NCBI RefSeq assembly: GCF_029211185.1
Contig: NZ_JARGDO010000017.1
Span: 1 to 64,000, forward strand
Origin: Tessaracoccus caeni
Lineage (GTDB): Bacteria > Actinomycetota > Actinomycetes > Propionibacteriales > Propionibacteriaceae
Length of the DNA stretch: 64,000 nt
Reading direction: 5' to 3'
Shown here: positions 34,679 to 43,039 of the stretch, piece after piece
Numbering within the stretch: position 1 is the first letter of the stretch
Layout: each line of letters opens with the position of its first letter
Position numbers and translations under genes: made by a program
Notes under the pieces: model-generated
What the model was told of the DNA's origin: nothing
The model's database searches: none
The model's input: the letters and a program-made list of their open reading frames with translations, nothing else

Positions 34679-35004
34679 CCTTCGTTACCGTCGCCGAGCT
34701 GAGCGAACTCACCGACGACCTGCCGCTCGCGGTGGACGTCGACGATGAGCTCACCGTCGCGATCGTGCGCCACAACGGCGCCCTGTATGCGATCGAGGAC
34801 GAATGCTCGCACGGCAACGTGCCGCTGTCGGAGGGCGACGTCGAGGATGGATCCATCGAGTGCTACCTGCACGGGTCCCGCTTCGACCTCGCCACCGGCG
34901 CGGTCCTGAACCTTCCCGCCACGGAGCCGGTCCGGGTGTTCCCGGTCCGCGTCGACGGCGACCTCATCCAGGTCGACCCCGAGTCGACCACCACAGACTT
35001 TTAG
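34675..35004 (+). CDS. Rieske 2Fe-2S ferredoxin of the suf operon
   Basis: 109-aa small Rieske protein with ligands Cys44-x-His46 (DECSHGN) and Cys63-x2-His66 (ECYLHGS). Such bifunctional/NirD-like ferredoxins are a regular member of actinobacterial suf operons between sufD and sufC; they probably supply electrons for cluster assembly, although this is not proven. GTG start, 4-bp overlap with sufD. Confidence 0.93.
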   Translation: MTFVTVAELSELTDDLPLAVDVDDELTVAIVRHNGALYAIEDECSHGNVPLSEGDVEDGSIECYLHGSRFDLATGAVLNLPATEPVRVFPVRVDGDLIQVDPESTTTDF

Positions 35005-35040
35005 ATCACACCAGATCACACACCGAGGAGTACCGCTCAC

Positions 35041-35808
35041 ATGTCCACTCTCGTCATCTCCGACCTGCACGTCGACGTCCTCACCGAGGACGGCCCCAAG
35101 CAGATCCTCAAGGGCGTCAACCTCACCGTCAACCCCGGTGAGATCCATGCCCTGATGGGCCCCAACGGCTCCGGAAAGTCCACCCTGGCCTACGCCATCG
35201 CCGGCCACCCGAAGTACGAGATCACCTCCGGCTCCGTCACCCTCGACGGCGTCGAGCTCACCGAGCTGAGCGTCGACGAGCGGGCCAAGGCTGGTCTGTT
35301 CCTCGCCATGCAGTACCCGGTGGAGGTGCCCGGCGTCTCCGTCGCCAACTTCCTGCGCACTGCCAAGACCGCTCTCGACGGTGAGGCCCCCAAGGTCCGC
35401 ACCTGGGTCAAGGACGTCGAGGCCGCGCTCGGCCGCATGCAGCTCGACAAGTCGTTCTCCGCTCGTTCGGTGAACGAGGGCTTCTCCGGTGGTGAGAAGA
35501 AGCGCCACGAGATCGCCCAGCTGGAGCTGCTCAACCCCAAGGCTGCGATCCTCGACGAGACCGACTCCGGCCTCGACATCGACGCGCTGCGCGTCGTCTC
35601 CGAGGGCATCAACCACTACTCCGCCCAGGGTGACCGCGCCGTGGTCCTGATCACGCACTACACCCGCATCCTGCGCTACATCGAGCCCACCTACGTGCAC
35701 GTGTTCGTCGACGGTCGCATCGTCGACGAGGGCGGCAAGGAGCTGGCCGACAAGCTCGAGGCCAACGGCTACGAGGAGTACGTCACCAAGGCCGCTGCCA
35801 ACGCCTGA
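35041..35808 (+). CDS. sufC: Fe-S assembly ATPase SufC
   Basis: 255-aa ABC-type ATPase of the SufBCD complex. Walker A GPNGSGKST near residue 40, signature FSGGEKKRHEI, Walker B AAILDETDSGLDI, switch ITHY. GAGGAG lies 10 nt before ATG 35041. Followed by a hairpin repeat and sufS. Confidence 0.97.
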   Translation: MSTLVISDLHVDVLTEDGPKQILKGVNLTVNPGEIHALMGPNGSGKSTLAYAIAGHPKYEITSGSVTLDGVELTELSVDERAKAGLFLAMQYPVEVPGVSVANFLRTAKTALDGEAPKVRTWVKDVEAALGRMQLDKSFSARSVNEGFSGGEKKRHEIAQLELLNPKAAILDETDSGLDIDALRVVSEGINHYSAQGDRAVVLITHYTRILRYIEPTYVHVFVDGRIVDEGGKELADKLEANGYEEYVTKAAANA

Positions 35809-35880
35809 CGTGGACCGACGCCCCTCGGGGCGTGGACGAGTTCCGTCGACCGTCGGTGGGACGCGGCGAGCTCCGTTCAC

Positions 35881-35925
35881 GGTCCTTGAGGTGCGACGAG
35901 CTCTGCGAGGAGCCTCGAAAGGACC
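35881..35925 (+). repeat. Hairpin repeat family, copy A
   Basis: Palindromic unit between sufC and sufS with outer arms GGTCCTT / AAGGACC and inner arms GAGG / CCTC around a variable GC-rich loop. Related copies at 38.1-38.2, 46.5 and 61.9 kb have different arm sequences that still pair. Confidence 0.75.
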
Positions 35926-35978
35926 CACCGTCACCAAACCGCCCAGCCTTTACCAGAGACCAGGGATCAGTGATCACC

Positions 35979-37214
35979 ATGTACGACCTCGACTCGATCA
36001 GGGCCGACTTCCCCATCCTGCAGCGCAGGGCGGGGGAGTGGGCGCTGGTGTACCTGGACTCGGCCAACACCTCGCAGAAGCCGCAGCAGGTGATCGACGC
36101 GATCGCCGATCACTACCTGCAGCACAACGCGAATGTGGCCAGGGCCATGCACCTGCTGGGGGCCGAGGCGACGGAGGCCTTCGAGGGCGCCCGGGCCAAG
36201 GTGGCGTCGTTCATCGGCGCCGCTCGGCCCGAGGAGGTGGTGTTCACCAAGAACGCCTCCGAGGCGCTGAACCTGGCAGCCAACACCCTGGGTGCCGCTC
36301 TGAAGCCGGGCGACGAGGTGGTGATCTCCGTCATGGAGCACCACTCGAACATCGTGCCGTGGCAGCTGGTGTGTGAGCGCACCGGCGCCACGTTGCGCTG
36401 GTTCGACGTCACCGACGACGGCCGGCTCGACCTGGCCGCCGCGGCGGAGCAGAACCTGATCAACGAGCGCACCAAGGTGGTCTCGCTGACCTGGGTGTCC
36501 AACGTGCTGGGCACTCGCAACCCGATCACCGAGATCGCGCAGCAGGCGCACGCCGTCGGCGCGGTTGTGGTGGTGGACGCGTCGCAGGCGGTGCCGCATC
36601 AGGCCACCGACGTGGCCGCGCTGGGCGCCGACCTGCTGGCCTTCACCGCGCACAAGATGTGCGGGCCGACTGGCCTCGGTGTGCTGTGGGGGCGCTACGA
36701 CCTCCTCGACTCCCTTCCCCCGTTCCTCGGCGGCGGCGAGATGATCGAGGTGGTCGAGATGACGCACTCCACCTACGCCGCCCCGCCGCATCGCTTCGAG
36801 GCCGGCACCCCGCCGATCGCGCAGGCCGTGGGCTTGGCCGCTGCCATCGACTACCTGAACGCCATCGGCATGGACCAGATCGAGGCCCACGAGCACCAGA
36901 TCACGGGCTACGCGCTGGACAAGCTCACCGCCATCGAGGGGCTTCGCATCCTCGGGCCGGTCGAGAACGTGGACCGCGGCAGCGCCATCTCCTTCAACCT
37001 GCAGGGCGTGCACCCGCACGACGTGATGCAGGTGCTGGACTCGCGCGGCGTCGCCATCCGCGGAGGCCACCACTGCGCGCGCCCGCTGCACAAGCGCCTG
37101 GGACACCAGAGTTCGACGCGTGCCTCGTCGTACCTCTACACCACCGAGGCGGAGATCGACGCGTTGGCCGACGCGCTAGTGTTCACACGAAACTACTTCG
37201 CGCCGCGTTTCTGA
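35979..37214 (+). CDS. sufS: Cysteine desulfurase SufS
   Basis: 411-aa PLP enzyme that takes sulfur from cysteine for cluster assembly. The PLP Lys is K226 in FTAHKMCGPTG and the catalytic persulfide Cys is C366 in RGGHHCARPLHK; MEHHSNIVPWQ is also typical of the SufS group. ATG 35979 is chosen; GTG 35970, three codons upstream, is also possible. It lies 170 bp after sufC with a hairpin repeat between, and 19 bp before sufU. Confidence 0.95.
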   Translation: MYDLDSIRADFPILQRRAGEWALVYLDSANTSQKPQQVIDAIADHYLQHNANVARAMHLLGAEATEAFEGARAKVASFIGAARPEEVVFTKNASEALNLAANTLGAALKPGDEVVISVMEHHSNIVPWQLVCERTGATLRWFDVTDDGRLDLAAAAEQNLINERTKVVSLTWVSNVLGTRNPITEIAQQAHAVGAVVVVDASQAVPHQATDVAALGADLLAFTAHKMCGPTGLGVLWGRYDLLDSLPPFLGGGEMIEVVEMTHSTYAAPPHRFEAGTPPIAQAVGLAAAIDYLNAIGMDQIEAHEHQITGYALDKLTAIEGLRILGPVENVDRGSAISFNLQGVHPHDVMQVLDSRGVAIRGGHHCARPLHKRLGHQSSTRASSYLYTTEAEIDALADALVFTRNYFAPRF

Positions 37215-37233
37215 CAGGAGTCTCCGGAAACCG

Positions 37234-37677
37234 ATGAACATCGACGAGCTGTACCAGACGATCATCCTGGACCATTACCGGGAGAAGCATCACAGCGGCC
37301 TGCGCGACCCCTTCGACGCGGAGGTGCACCACGTCAACCCGTCCTGCGGCGACGAGTTGACCCTGCGCATCGTCCTCGACGGCTCCACCATCCGTGACGT
37401 GTCCTACGACGCGGAAGGCTGCTCGATCTCGCAGGCCTCGACCTCGGTGATGACCGACCTGCTGATCGGCGGCTCCGTCGATCACGCCCTCGAGCTGCAC
37501 GACAAATTCTTGGAGATGATGCAGTCGCAGGGCCGCATCGAGCCCGACGAAGACGTCTTCGAAGACGCGATCGCCTTCGCCGGCGTCTCCAAATTCCCGG
37601 CGCGCGTGAAGTGCGCCCTCCTGGGGTGGTCCGCCGTGCGCGACGCCGCCCTGCAAGCAACCGCCAAGGAGGCCTGA
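37234..37677 (+). CDS. sufU: Zinc-dependent sulfurtransferase SufU
   Basis: 147-aa SufU that takes the persulfide from SufS. The zinc/thiol residues Cys38 (NPSCGDE), Cys63 (EGCSISQAS) and Cys127 (RVKCALLGW) are all present, as is the extended segment between the second and third Cys that separates SufU from IscU. Near its end AAGGAGG serves as the ribosome binding site for sufT. Confidence 0.96.
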   Translation: MNIDELYQTIILDHYREKHHSGLRDPFDAEVHHVNPSCGDELTLRIVLDGSTIRDVSYDAEGCSISQASTSVMTDLLIGGSVDHALELHDKFLEMMQSQGRIEPDEDVFEDAIAFAGVSKFPARVKCALLGWSAVRDAALQATAKEA

Positions 37678-37678
37678 G

Positions 37679-38059
37679 ATGTACACCCACGAACCCCGCC
37701 CCAGCGATCTCGTCAAGGACCAGCTCCCCGACGTCGACGCGCCCGCCCCGGTGCCCACCGAGGACGAGGTGCTCGAGGCGATGAAGGACGTCGTCGACCC
37801 CGAGCTGATGGTCAACGTCGTCGACCTCGGTCTGGTCTACGGCGTCAACGTCGACGAGGCCGGCAACGCCACCATCGACATGACGCTCACCTCGCCCACC
37901 TGCCCGCTCACCGACAAGATCGAGTACGACACCAAGTACGTGCTCGACGGTCTGGTCGAGTCGGTCGAGATCAACTGGGTCTGGCTGCCGCCGTGGACGC
38001 TGGAGATGATCACCGAGGACGGCCGCGAACAGCTCCGCGCCATCGGCTACAACCTCTGA
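37679..38059 (+). CDS. sufT: MIP18/DUF59 Fe-S maturation factor SufT
   Basis: 126-aa last gene of the suf operon. The DUF59 core DVVDPELMVNVVDLGLVYGV and TLTSPTCPLTDKIE with its conserved Cys are clear. In actinomycetes this protein assists transfer of clusters to target enzymes. The start is one base after the sufU stop. A tandem hairpin repeat begins at its TGA stop. Confidence 0.94.
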   Translation: MYTHEPRPSDLVKDQLPDVDAPAPVPTEDEVLEAMKDVVDPELMVNVVDLGLVYGVNVDEAGNATIDMTLTSPTCPLTDKIEYDTKYVLDGLVESVEINWVWLPPWTLEMITEDGREQLRAIGYNL

Positions 38060-38196
38060 CGCTCTTTGAGGTGCGAGGCCGTTCGCGGCCAAGCGTCGAC
38101 AATCGGGACGAGCGCGAAGCACCAATAACGCTCTTTGAGGTGCGAGGCCGTTCGCGGCCGAGCCTCGACAATCGGGACGAGTGCGAAGCACCAATG
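38059..38196 (+). repeat. Two tandem 69-bp units of hairpin repeat family (copy B)
   Basis: Units start at 38059 and 38128 with ACGCTCTTTGAGGTGCGAGG, contain a GGCCG/CGGCC-type hairpin, and end with a GCGAAGCACCAAT tail. They differ at only a few positions. The array begins at the last base of the sufT stop codon. Confidence 0.85.
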
Positions 38197-38281
38197 ACGC
38201 TCTTTGAGGTGCGGAGCGCAGCGGAGCCTCGAAAAGAGCCAGCGTGAGTTTCACTGGGGACTGTTACTCGGCTTTCCCATG
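38197..38281 (+). repeat. Hairpin repeat family, copy C with tail
   Basis: Third, shorter unit. Arms GCTCTTT / AAAGAGC at 38199-38239 are followed by a tail (GTGAGTTTCACTGGGGACTG ...) that is also found after copy E at 61.96 kb. Confidence 0.75.
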
Positions 38282-38340
38282 CCTGGCTGTGTCTTCGCAG
38301 TAGATTTGGCTGAAAGGTTCCGCTCGCGAGGAGGCCGTTC

Positions 38341-39174
38341 ATGCCGACGTTGACCACCACCGGTGACAAGCCGATCACGCTCCACTACACCGACTCCGGG
38401 GGCGAGGGCCGCCCCGTCGTGCTGATCCATGGCTGGCCGCTATCGGGCGAGGCGTTCGCCGGCAACCGGCAAGCTCTGGTCGATGTGGGGCACCGCGTCA
38501 TCACCTACGACCGCCGGGGCTTCGGGCGCTCCGACAAGCCCACGAGCGGCTACGAGTACGACACTCTCGCCGCCGATCTCAACGACCTGATCACCCAGCT
38601 CGACCTCCGCCAAGCCGTCATCCTCGGCTTCTCCATGGGCGGCGGCGAGGTGGCGCGCTACTGCTCCACCTACGGCACCGATCGCCTGGCGGGAGCGGTA
38701 CTCTCCGGCTCGATCTGCCCGGCGCTCTGCATCCGCGACGACAACCCCGACGGCGCGATGCCGATGTCCGGCTTCGAGGGCATGGCCGACTCCTGCGCCC
38801 ACGACAAGAACGGCTTCCTCGACCAATTCATCACCTGGTTCTTCAGCAACAACGAGGGCCTCACCGTCGACGAGGCCACGCGCCGGGCGGCGCTGCGTAT
38901 CGCGCTTCAGTGCGATCAGGACGCGGCTGTCGCCTGCATTCTGGCTTGGGCCACCGACCTGCGCGACGACTGCAAGGCGATCGACGTCCCCCTGCTCGCC
39001 ATCCACGGCGACGGCGACCAGAACGTCCCGCTGGCAAAGTCGACGGCCAGGATCACCGAGTTCGTACCCGACGCTCAGATCCACGTGATCGAAGGCGGCC
39101 CGCATGGCGTCAACGTCTCCCACCAGGCCGAATGGGAAGGCGCCCTGCTCGGCTTCCTCGCCACCCTGGATTGA
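38341..39174 (+). CDS. Alpha/beta hydrolase, non-heme haloperoxidase/esterase type
   Basis: 277-aa alpha/beta-fold enzyme. Oxyanion HGWPLSGEAF, nucleophile Ser in GFSMGGGE near residue 100, acid Asp in HGDGDQNVP and His in GPHGVNVSH make a complete triad. The RRGFGRSDKP and GFSMGGGEV pattern is that of the cofactor-free chloroperoxidase/arylesterase group; the natural substrate is unknown. GAGGAGG is 7 nt before ATG 38341. Monocistronic. Confidence 0.88.
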   Translation: MPTLTTTGDKPITLHYTDSGGEGRPVVLIHGWPLSGEAFAGNRQALVDVGHRVITYDRRGFGRSDKPTSGYEYDTLAADLNDLITQLDLRQAVILGFSMGGGEVARYCSTYGTDRLAGAVLSGSICPALCIRDDNPDGAMPMSGFEGMADSCAHDKNGFLDQFITWFFSNNEGLTVDEATRRAALRIALQCDQDAAVACILAWATDLRDDCKAIDVPLLAIHGDGDQNVPLAKSTARITEFVPDAQIHVIEGGPHGVNVSHQAEWEGALLGFLATLD

Positions 39175-39201
39175 CCTTCTCCAGTACCGTCGGACGGCAG
39201 T

Positions 39202-39266
39202 GTGTTAGCTAGAGCTAACACATAGGCTAATGTTATCTGTAGCTAACATCGACCTGATTGTTAGCG
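39202..39266 (+). promoter_or_regulatory. HipB-type operators
   Basis: Perfect palindrome GTGTTAGCT / AGCTAACAC (39202-39221, 2-bp gap), a second TGTTATCT / AGCTAACA (39231-39248), and a half site TGTTAGCG (39259-39266) lie directly before the XRE gene. Autoregulation by that protein is inferred. Confidence 0.7.
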
Positions 39267-39289
39267 TCGGGTGACATCGGAGGCCGGAA

Positions 39290-39541
39290 GTGGAGATCGG
39301 GCGTGCGGAGGACATCGGCGCGGTGCTGCGTCGCGCGCGCGTTAGCAAGGGAATGAGTCAGCAGCAGTTAGCGACCACGCTCGGTGTCACGCGGCAGTGG
39401 GTGGCGAGCGTCGAGGCCGGAGCACCGACCGCACGACTGGGATTGGTCATCGATGCGCTGCGATGCGTGGACGTGCTCCTCGAGACCCGGGCCGATGAGT
39501 CCCAGGTGATCCTCGATGCGGTCCCGGGTTTCCGTCCATGA
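39290..39541 (+). CDS. hipB: HipB-like XRE antitoxin
   Basis: 83-aa helix-turn-helix protein (MSQQQLATTLGVTRQWVASV, residues 22-41), with a C-terminal tail as in HipB antitoxins. GTG 39290 has GGAGG 5 nt upstream. Its stop overlaps the ATG of a hipA remnant by 4 bp, so it was the first gene of a hipBA module. With hipA truncated it survives as an orphan regulator with intact operators. Confidence 0.85.
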   Translation: MEIGRAEDIGAVLRRARVSKGMSQQQLATTLGVTRQWVASVEAGAPTARLGLVIDALRCVDVLLETRADESQVILDAVPGFRP

Positions 39542-39657
39542 CCGAGTCACTGGACGTCTACCTGGACGGTCTCCTGACCTGGGGCGATTCGGGCAGTTCG
39601 CGGGTGAGTGAAGTCAGACCAATGGCGCCGGCTCGTCTAGGTACTGACGTGGCGTAA
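39538..39657 (+). pseudogene. hipA: Truncated HipA kinase remnant
   Basis: Starts ATG (overlapping hipB, ATGA) with MTESLDVYLDGLLTWG, the typical HipA N-terminus, but the resemblance ends after about 15 residues and the frame stops at 39657. The rest of the ~400-residue kinase is gone; the break lies near 39590, before the end of the convergent PIN gene at 39614. Confidence 0.75.
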
Positions 39658-40012
39658 GGATGGAAGGAATCGCGATGGCGAGCGCGTGGAAGTCCTTGTC
39701 TCCGGTCACGATCACGTCGACGGACGCGGCAATAGCGGCGTCGAGAATCGGCTGATCTTTTTCGTCGCGCATAGCGACGCCAGACGTGGCTACGGGGAGA
39801 AGTTCGTAGTCGAGGTCGTCGAGGAGAGCCTGCGCGGCCTCCCTCTGCGCCGGAAACTTGCGTTCGATGACGTCAAGGAACTCGTCGATGATGTAGGTCG
39901 TCAACACGAGGCGTTCTTCATTCAGGATGCGCCACAATGCCTGAGCTGGAACGCCGTGCGGCCAGCCGACCGCAGCGATGAGGAGGTTCGTATCCGCAAG
40001 GACTCGTCTCAC
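39614..40012 (-). CDS. PIN-family toxin (COG1569 type)
   Basis: 132-aa PIN ribonuclease-like toxin with VLADTNLLIAAV (Asp7), YIIDEFLDVIERKF (Glu), QPILDAAIAASVDVIVTGDKDF (Asp residues), the acidic set needed for metal-dependent RNA cleavage. It follows the AbrB antitoxin with a 4-bp overlap. Its 3' end faces and overlaps the hipA remnant, as if this module was joined to the broken hipBA by a deletion. Confidence 0.85.
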   Translation of the reverse strand: MRRVLADTNLLIAAVGWPHGVPAQALWRILNEERLVLTTYIIDEFLDVIERKFPAQREAAQALLDDLDYELLPVATSGVAMRDEKDQPILDAAIAASVDVIVTGDKDFHALAIAIPSILTPRQYLDEPAPLV

Positions 40013-40278
40013 GGCCGAGCCTGGCCGCGTCGTTCTGCGCGGACCTCTGCGACGTAGGCGTCCATATCCTCTTCGCTTTCCAGTCCTGCGGCGTCGGCAG
40101 CTCCGCGGAAGGCGCGCTGCGCGGCGAGGAGGGCGGCCGCTGCGGGCCTGACGACGACCAGGTCGCCGTCTTCGTTCTCGATGAAGACGATCTTGTCGCC
40201 CGGGCCGAGCTGTAGGCGACGTCGGACGTCGATGGGCACGGTGATCTGTCCGTTCGCGGAGATCGTGGCTACATCCAT
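40009..40278 (-). CDS. AbrB/MazE-type antitoxin
   Basis: 89-aa protein with a swapped-hairpin DNA-binding N-terminus (VATISANGQITVPIDVRRRL, GPGDKIVFIENEDGDLVV) and a C-terminal toxin-binding tail. Start ATG 40278 is preferred because GGAGG lies 6 nt upstream; ATG 40281 and TTG 40290 are also in frame. First gene of the AbrB-PIN module, probably autoregulated. Confidence 0.87.
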   Translation of the reverse strand: MDVATISANGQITVPIDVRRRLQLGPGDKIVFIENEDGDLVVVRPAAAALLAAQRAFRGAADAAGLESEEDMDAYVAEVRAERRGQARP

Positions 40279-40424
40279 CATGCCCTCCAAGGCTTGAAAA
40301 ACTTGAGAATCTTGAATTCTAGTATATGGCGGTTTGGTACCTCCTCATAGGTGGTCGGTGGCTGAGCGCAGTGCATCGCGAACCGGCTGAACAGCACGAT
40401 TGGCGCAGCTTGCTCGATGAGGCA

Positions 40425-40437
40425 TAGCCTCGTCAGG
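40425..40437 (+). promoter_or_regulatory. rarD: Leaderless promoter of rarD
   Basis: TAGCCT at 40425-40430, six bases, then GTG 40437. A TTGGCG 19 bp upstream could be the -35. Confidence 0.6.
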
Positions 40438-41327
40438 TGCAGCAACGCAAAGGCCTGGTCAATGGGTTCGCGGCCTACCTCCTGTGGGGGCTCTTCCCGC
40501 TGTACTTCGCTCTCTTCGCCCGCTCCGGTGCCTTGGAGGTGGTGGCGCACCGGGCGATCTGGTCGTTGGGCGTGTGCCTGCTGATCCTGGCGGCCACTCG
40601 GAAGCTGCACCAGCTACGAGAGATCCTGACCAATCGCAAGCTCGCGTGGGGGTTGGCGGCTGCCGGTGTGCTGATCCTGGCGAACTGGTCGATGTACGTC
40701 TATGGCGTCAACACCGGGCGTACGCTCGACGCAGCGCTGGGCTACTTCATCAACCCGCTCGCCGTCACCGCGCTGGGGGTTCTGGTGCTGAAGGAGCGGC
40801 TCCGGCCGCTGCAGTGGGCGGCGATGGCCTCGGGCGTGGTGGCCGTCGTGGTGCTGCTCATCGGATATGGCCGGTTCCCTTACATCGCGCTCACTTTGGC
40901 CTTCTCGTTCGGCACCTACTCCTTGGTGAAGAAGCTGGCTGGGGCCTCGGTTGCGCCCGTGCCGGGGTTGGCGTTCGAGACGGCGACGGTCACCCCGATC
41001 GCGCTCGGCTATCTGATCTATCTCGCCGTCGTGGGGCAGTCCACTTTCGGCCTGTCCGGCGGCTACGGCGCGCTCCTAGCGACGACCGGCATCATCACCG
41101 CGATCCCCCTGCTGTTGTTCGCGGTGGCGGCGCGCGAGGTGTCCATGGTCACGCTCGGCATGCTGCAGTACATCGCTCCCGTGGGTCAGTTCCTGCTGGG
41201 ATGGCTGGTCTTCCACGAGCCGATGCCGCTCAGCCGGTGGCTCGGGTTCGGTTTCGTCTGGCTGGCGATCGCGCTTTTCGTCACCGACGTCGTGCTGGCG
41301 GTGCGCACACCGTCGACGCGTGGGTGA
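40437..41327 (+). CDS. rarD: RarD/EamA-family transporter
   Basis: 296-aa membrane protein with ten hydrophobic segments in two EamA repeats. RarD features are KGLVNGFAAYLLWGLFPLYF at the start, EVVAHRAIWSL and NWSMYVYGVNTGRTLDAALG. Members are drug/metabolite exporters whose substrates are mostly unknown. Leaderless GTG 40437. The ABC-F gene follows after 29 bp with its own promoter. Confidence 0.9.
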   Translation: MQQRKGLVNGFAAYLLWGLFPLYFALFARSGALEVVAHRAIWSLGVCLLILAATRKLHQLREILTNRKLAWGLAAAGVLILANWSMYVYGVNTGRTLDAALGYFINPLAVTALGVLVLKERLRPLQWAAMASGVVAVVVLLIGYGRFPYIALTLAFSFGTYSLVKKLAGASVAPVPGLAFETATVTPIALGYLIYLAVVGQSTFGLSGGYGALLATTGIITAIPLLLFAVAAREVSMVTLGMLQYIAPVGQFLLGWLVFHEPMPLSRWLGFGFVWLAIALFVTDVVLAVRTPSTRG

Positions 41328-41356
41328 GCGTCGGCGGACGTGTAGAGTCGGTCAGC

Positions 41357-42955
41357 GTGTTGCAGGTCAAGGACGTTGAGGTAAGGGCGGGCGCCCGGCT
41401 GTTGCTGGAGCCTACGTCGTTCATCATCAACAAGGGCGATCGGATCGGTCTGGTGGGCCGAAACGGCGCGGGCAAGACCACGCTCACCCGGATTCTCTCC
41501 GGGGAGGGGATGCCCGCCGCCGGCGCCGTGACGCGCTCCGGCACGCTCGGTTACCTGCCCCAGGATCCCCGCTCGGGAGACCCGGAGCAGCTCGCCCGCG
41601 ACCGGGTGCTCGGCGCCCGGGGCCTCGACGAGGTGCTGAAGCGACTGCGTCGCGCCGAGATCGGGATGGCGGAGAGCATCGGCTCTCAGCGTGACGAGGC
41701 GATGGCTGCGTACACCCGCGCGGAGAACGCCCTGCACGCCGCCGGCGGATATGCGGCGGAGTCGGAGGCCGCGCGGATCACCGCCAACCTCGGGCTGCCC
41801 GATCGGGTGCTGAACCAGCCGCTCAAGACGCTGTCCGGCGGTCAGCGTCGTCGCATCGAGCTGGCGCGGATTCTGTTCTCCGCCGCCGACACCCTGCTGC
41901 TCGACGAGCCCACCAACCACCTGGACGCCGACTCGGTGATCTGGCTGCGCGGCTACCTTCAGTCGTTCTCCGGAGGGCTGGTCGTCATCAGCCACGACGT
42001 CGAACTGCTCGACGCGGTGGTCACCAAGGTGTTCCACCTCGACGCCAACCGCGCGGCGCTCGACCAGTACGCGATGAACTGGAAGCGCTATCTGTTGCAG
42101 CGCGAGACCGACGAGAAGCGCCGCAAGCGCGAGCTGGCCAACGCCGAGCGCAAGGCCTCCCAGCTGATGGCCCAGGCCGACAAGATGCGCGCCAAGGCCA
42201 CCAAGGCCGTCGCCGCCCAGAACATGGCCAAGCGCGCCGAGCGTCTGCTGGCCAGCGTCGAGGGGGAGCGCACCGTCGATCAGGTGGCCAAGATCCGTTT
42301 CCCCGATCCCGCGCCCTGCGGAAAGACCCCACTCACCGGCGAGGATCTGAGCAAGGTCTACGGCTCGCTGGAGGTGTTCACCGCCGTCGATCTCGCCATC
42401 GATAAGGGCACCAAGGTGGTCATCCTCGGGCTCAACGGTGCAGGCAAGACCACGATGCTACGCATCCTCGCGGGCATCGAGGAGCCCACCACCGGCAGGG
42501 TGAATCACGGCCACGGCGCCAAGCTGGGCTACTACGCGCAGGAACACGAGACCCTCGACGTGAAGGCCAGCGTGCTGAGCAATATGGTCTCCGCCGCCCC
42601 CAACCTGAACCAGACCGAGGCGCGCAAGGTGCTGGGCTCGTTCCTGTTCACCGGCGACGACGTGGACAAGCCGGCCGGCGTGCTGTCAGGCGGCGAGAAG
42701 ACGCGGCTGGCGCTGGCGATGCTCGTGGTCTCGGCGGCGAACGTGCTGCTGCTCGACGAGCCCACCAACAACCTCGACCCGGCATCGCGCGGTGAAGTGC
42801 TGAACGCCATCCGCACCTACGCCGGCGCCGTCATCCTGGTGACCCACGATCCGGGGGCCGTCGACGCACTGCAACCCGACAAGGTGCTGGTGATGCCGGA
42901 CGGCGTCGAGGATCTCTGGTCCGACGACTATGCGGAGCTCGTCGCACTCGCGTAG
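41357..42955 (+). CDS. ABC-F family ATPase
   Basis: 532-aa protein with two ATPase domains and no membrane part: Walker A GRNGAGKTT and GLNGAGKTT, signatures LSGGQRRR and LSGGEKTR, Walker B LLLDEPTNHLD and LLLDEPTNNLD. The linker between them is highly charged (KRRKRELANAERKASQLM), the ribosome-binding PtIM of ABC-F proteins. It acts on the translating ribosome, as a translation factor or in antibiotic protection. GTG 41357 lies 8 bases after TAGAGT (41343-41348). Confidence 0.92.
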   Translation: MLQVKDVEVRAGARLLLEPTSFIINKGDRIGLVGRNGAGKTTLTRILSGEGMPAAGAVTRSGTLGYLPQDPRSGDPEQLARDRVLGARGLDEVLKRLRRAEIGMAESIGSQRDEAMAAYTRAENALHAAGGYAAESEAARITANLGLPDRVLNQPLKTLSGGQRRRIELARILFSAADTLLLDEPTNHLDADSVIWLRGYLQSFSGGLVVISHDVELLDAVVTKVFHLDANRAALDQYAMNWKRYLLQRETDEKRRKRELANAERKASQLMAQADKMRAKATKAVAAQNMAKRAERLLASVEGERTVDQVAKIRFPDPAPCGKTPLTGEDLSKVYGSLEVFTAVDLAIDKGTKVVILGLNGAGKTTMLRILAGIEEPTTGRVNHGHGAKLGYYAQEHETLDVKASVLSNMVSAAPNLNQTEARKVLGSFLFTGDDVDKPAGVLSGGEKTRLALAMLVVSAANVLLLDEPTNNLDPASRGEVLNAIRTYAGAVILVTHDPGAVDALQPDKVLVMPDGVEDLWSDDYAELVALA

Positions 42956-43039
42956 TTTCGTTGCGTGTTTCGCTCCTTGATCCGCCCTCTGGCAAGGCCC
43001 CTCACTAACCTGAAAGGGAACCTTATCGAGGAGGAAACC

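Noticed and set aside
38059-38240. Tandem repeats as a possible CRISPR array
   Set aside because: Units of 69 bp are contiguous and nearly identical with no unique spacers, and no cas genes are present.
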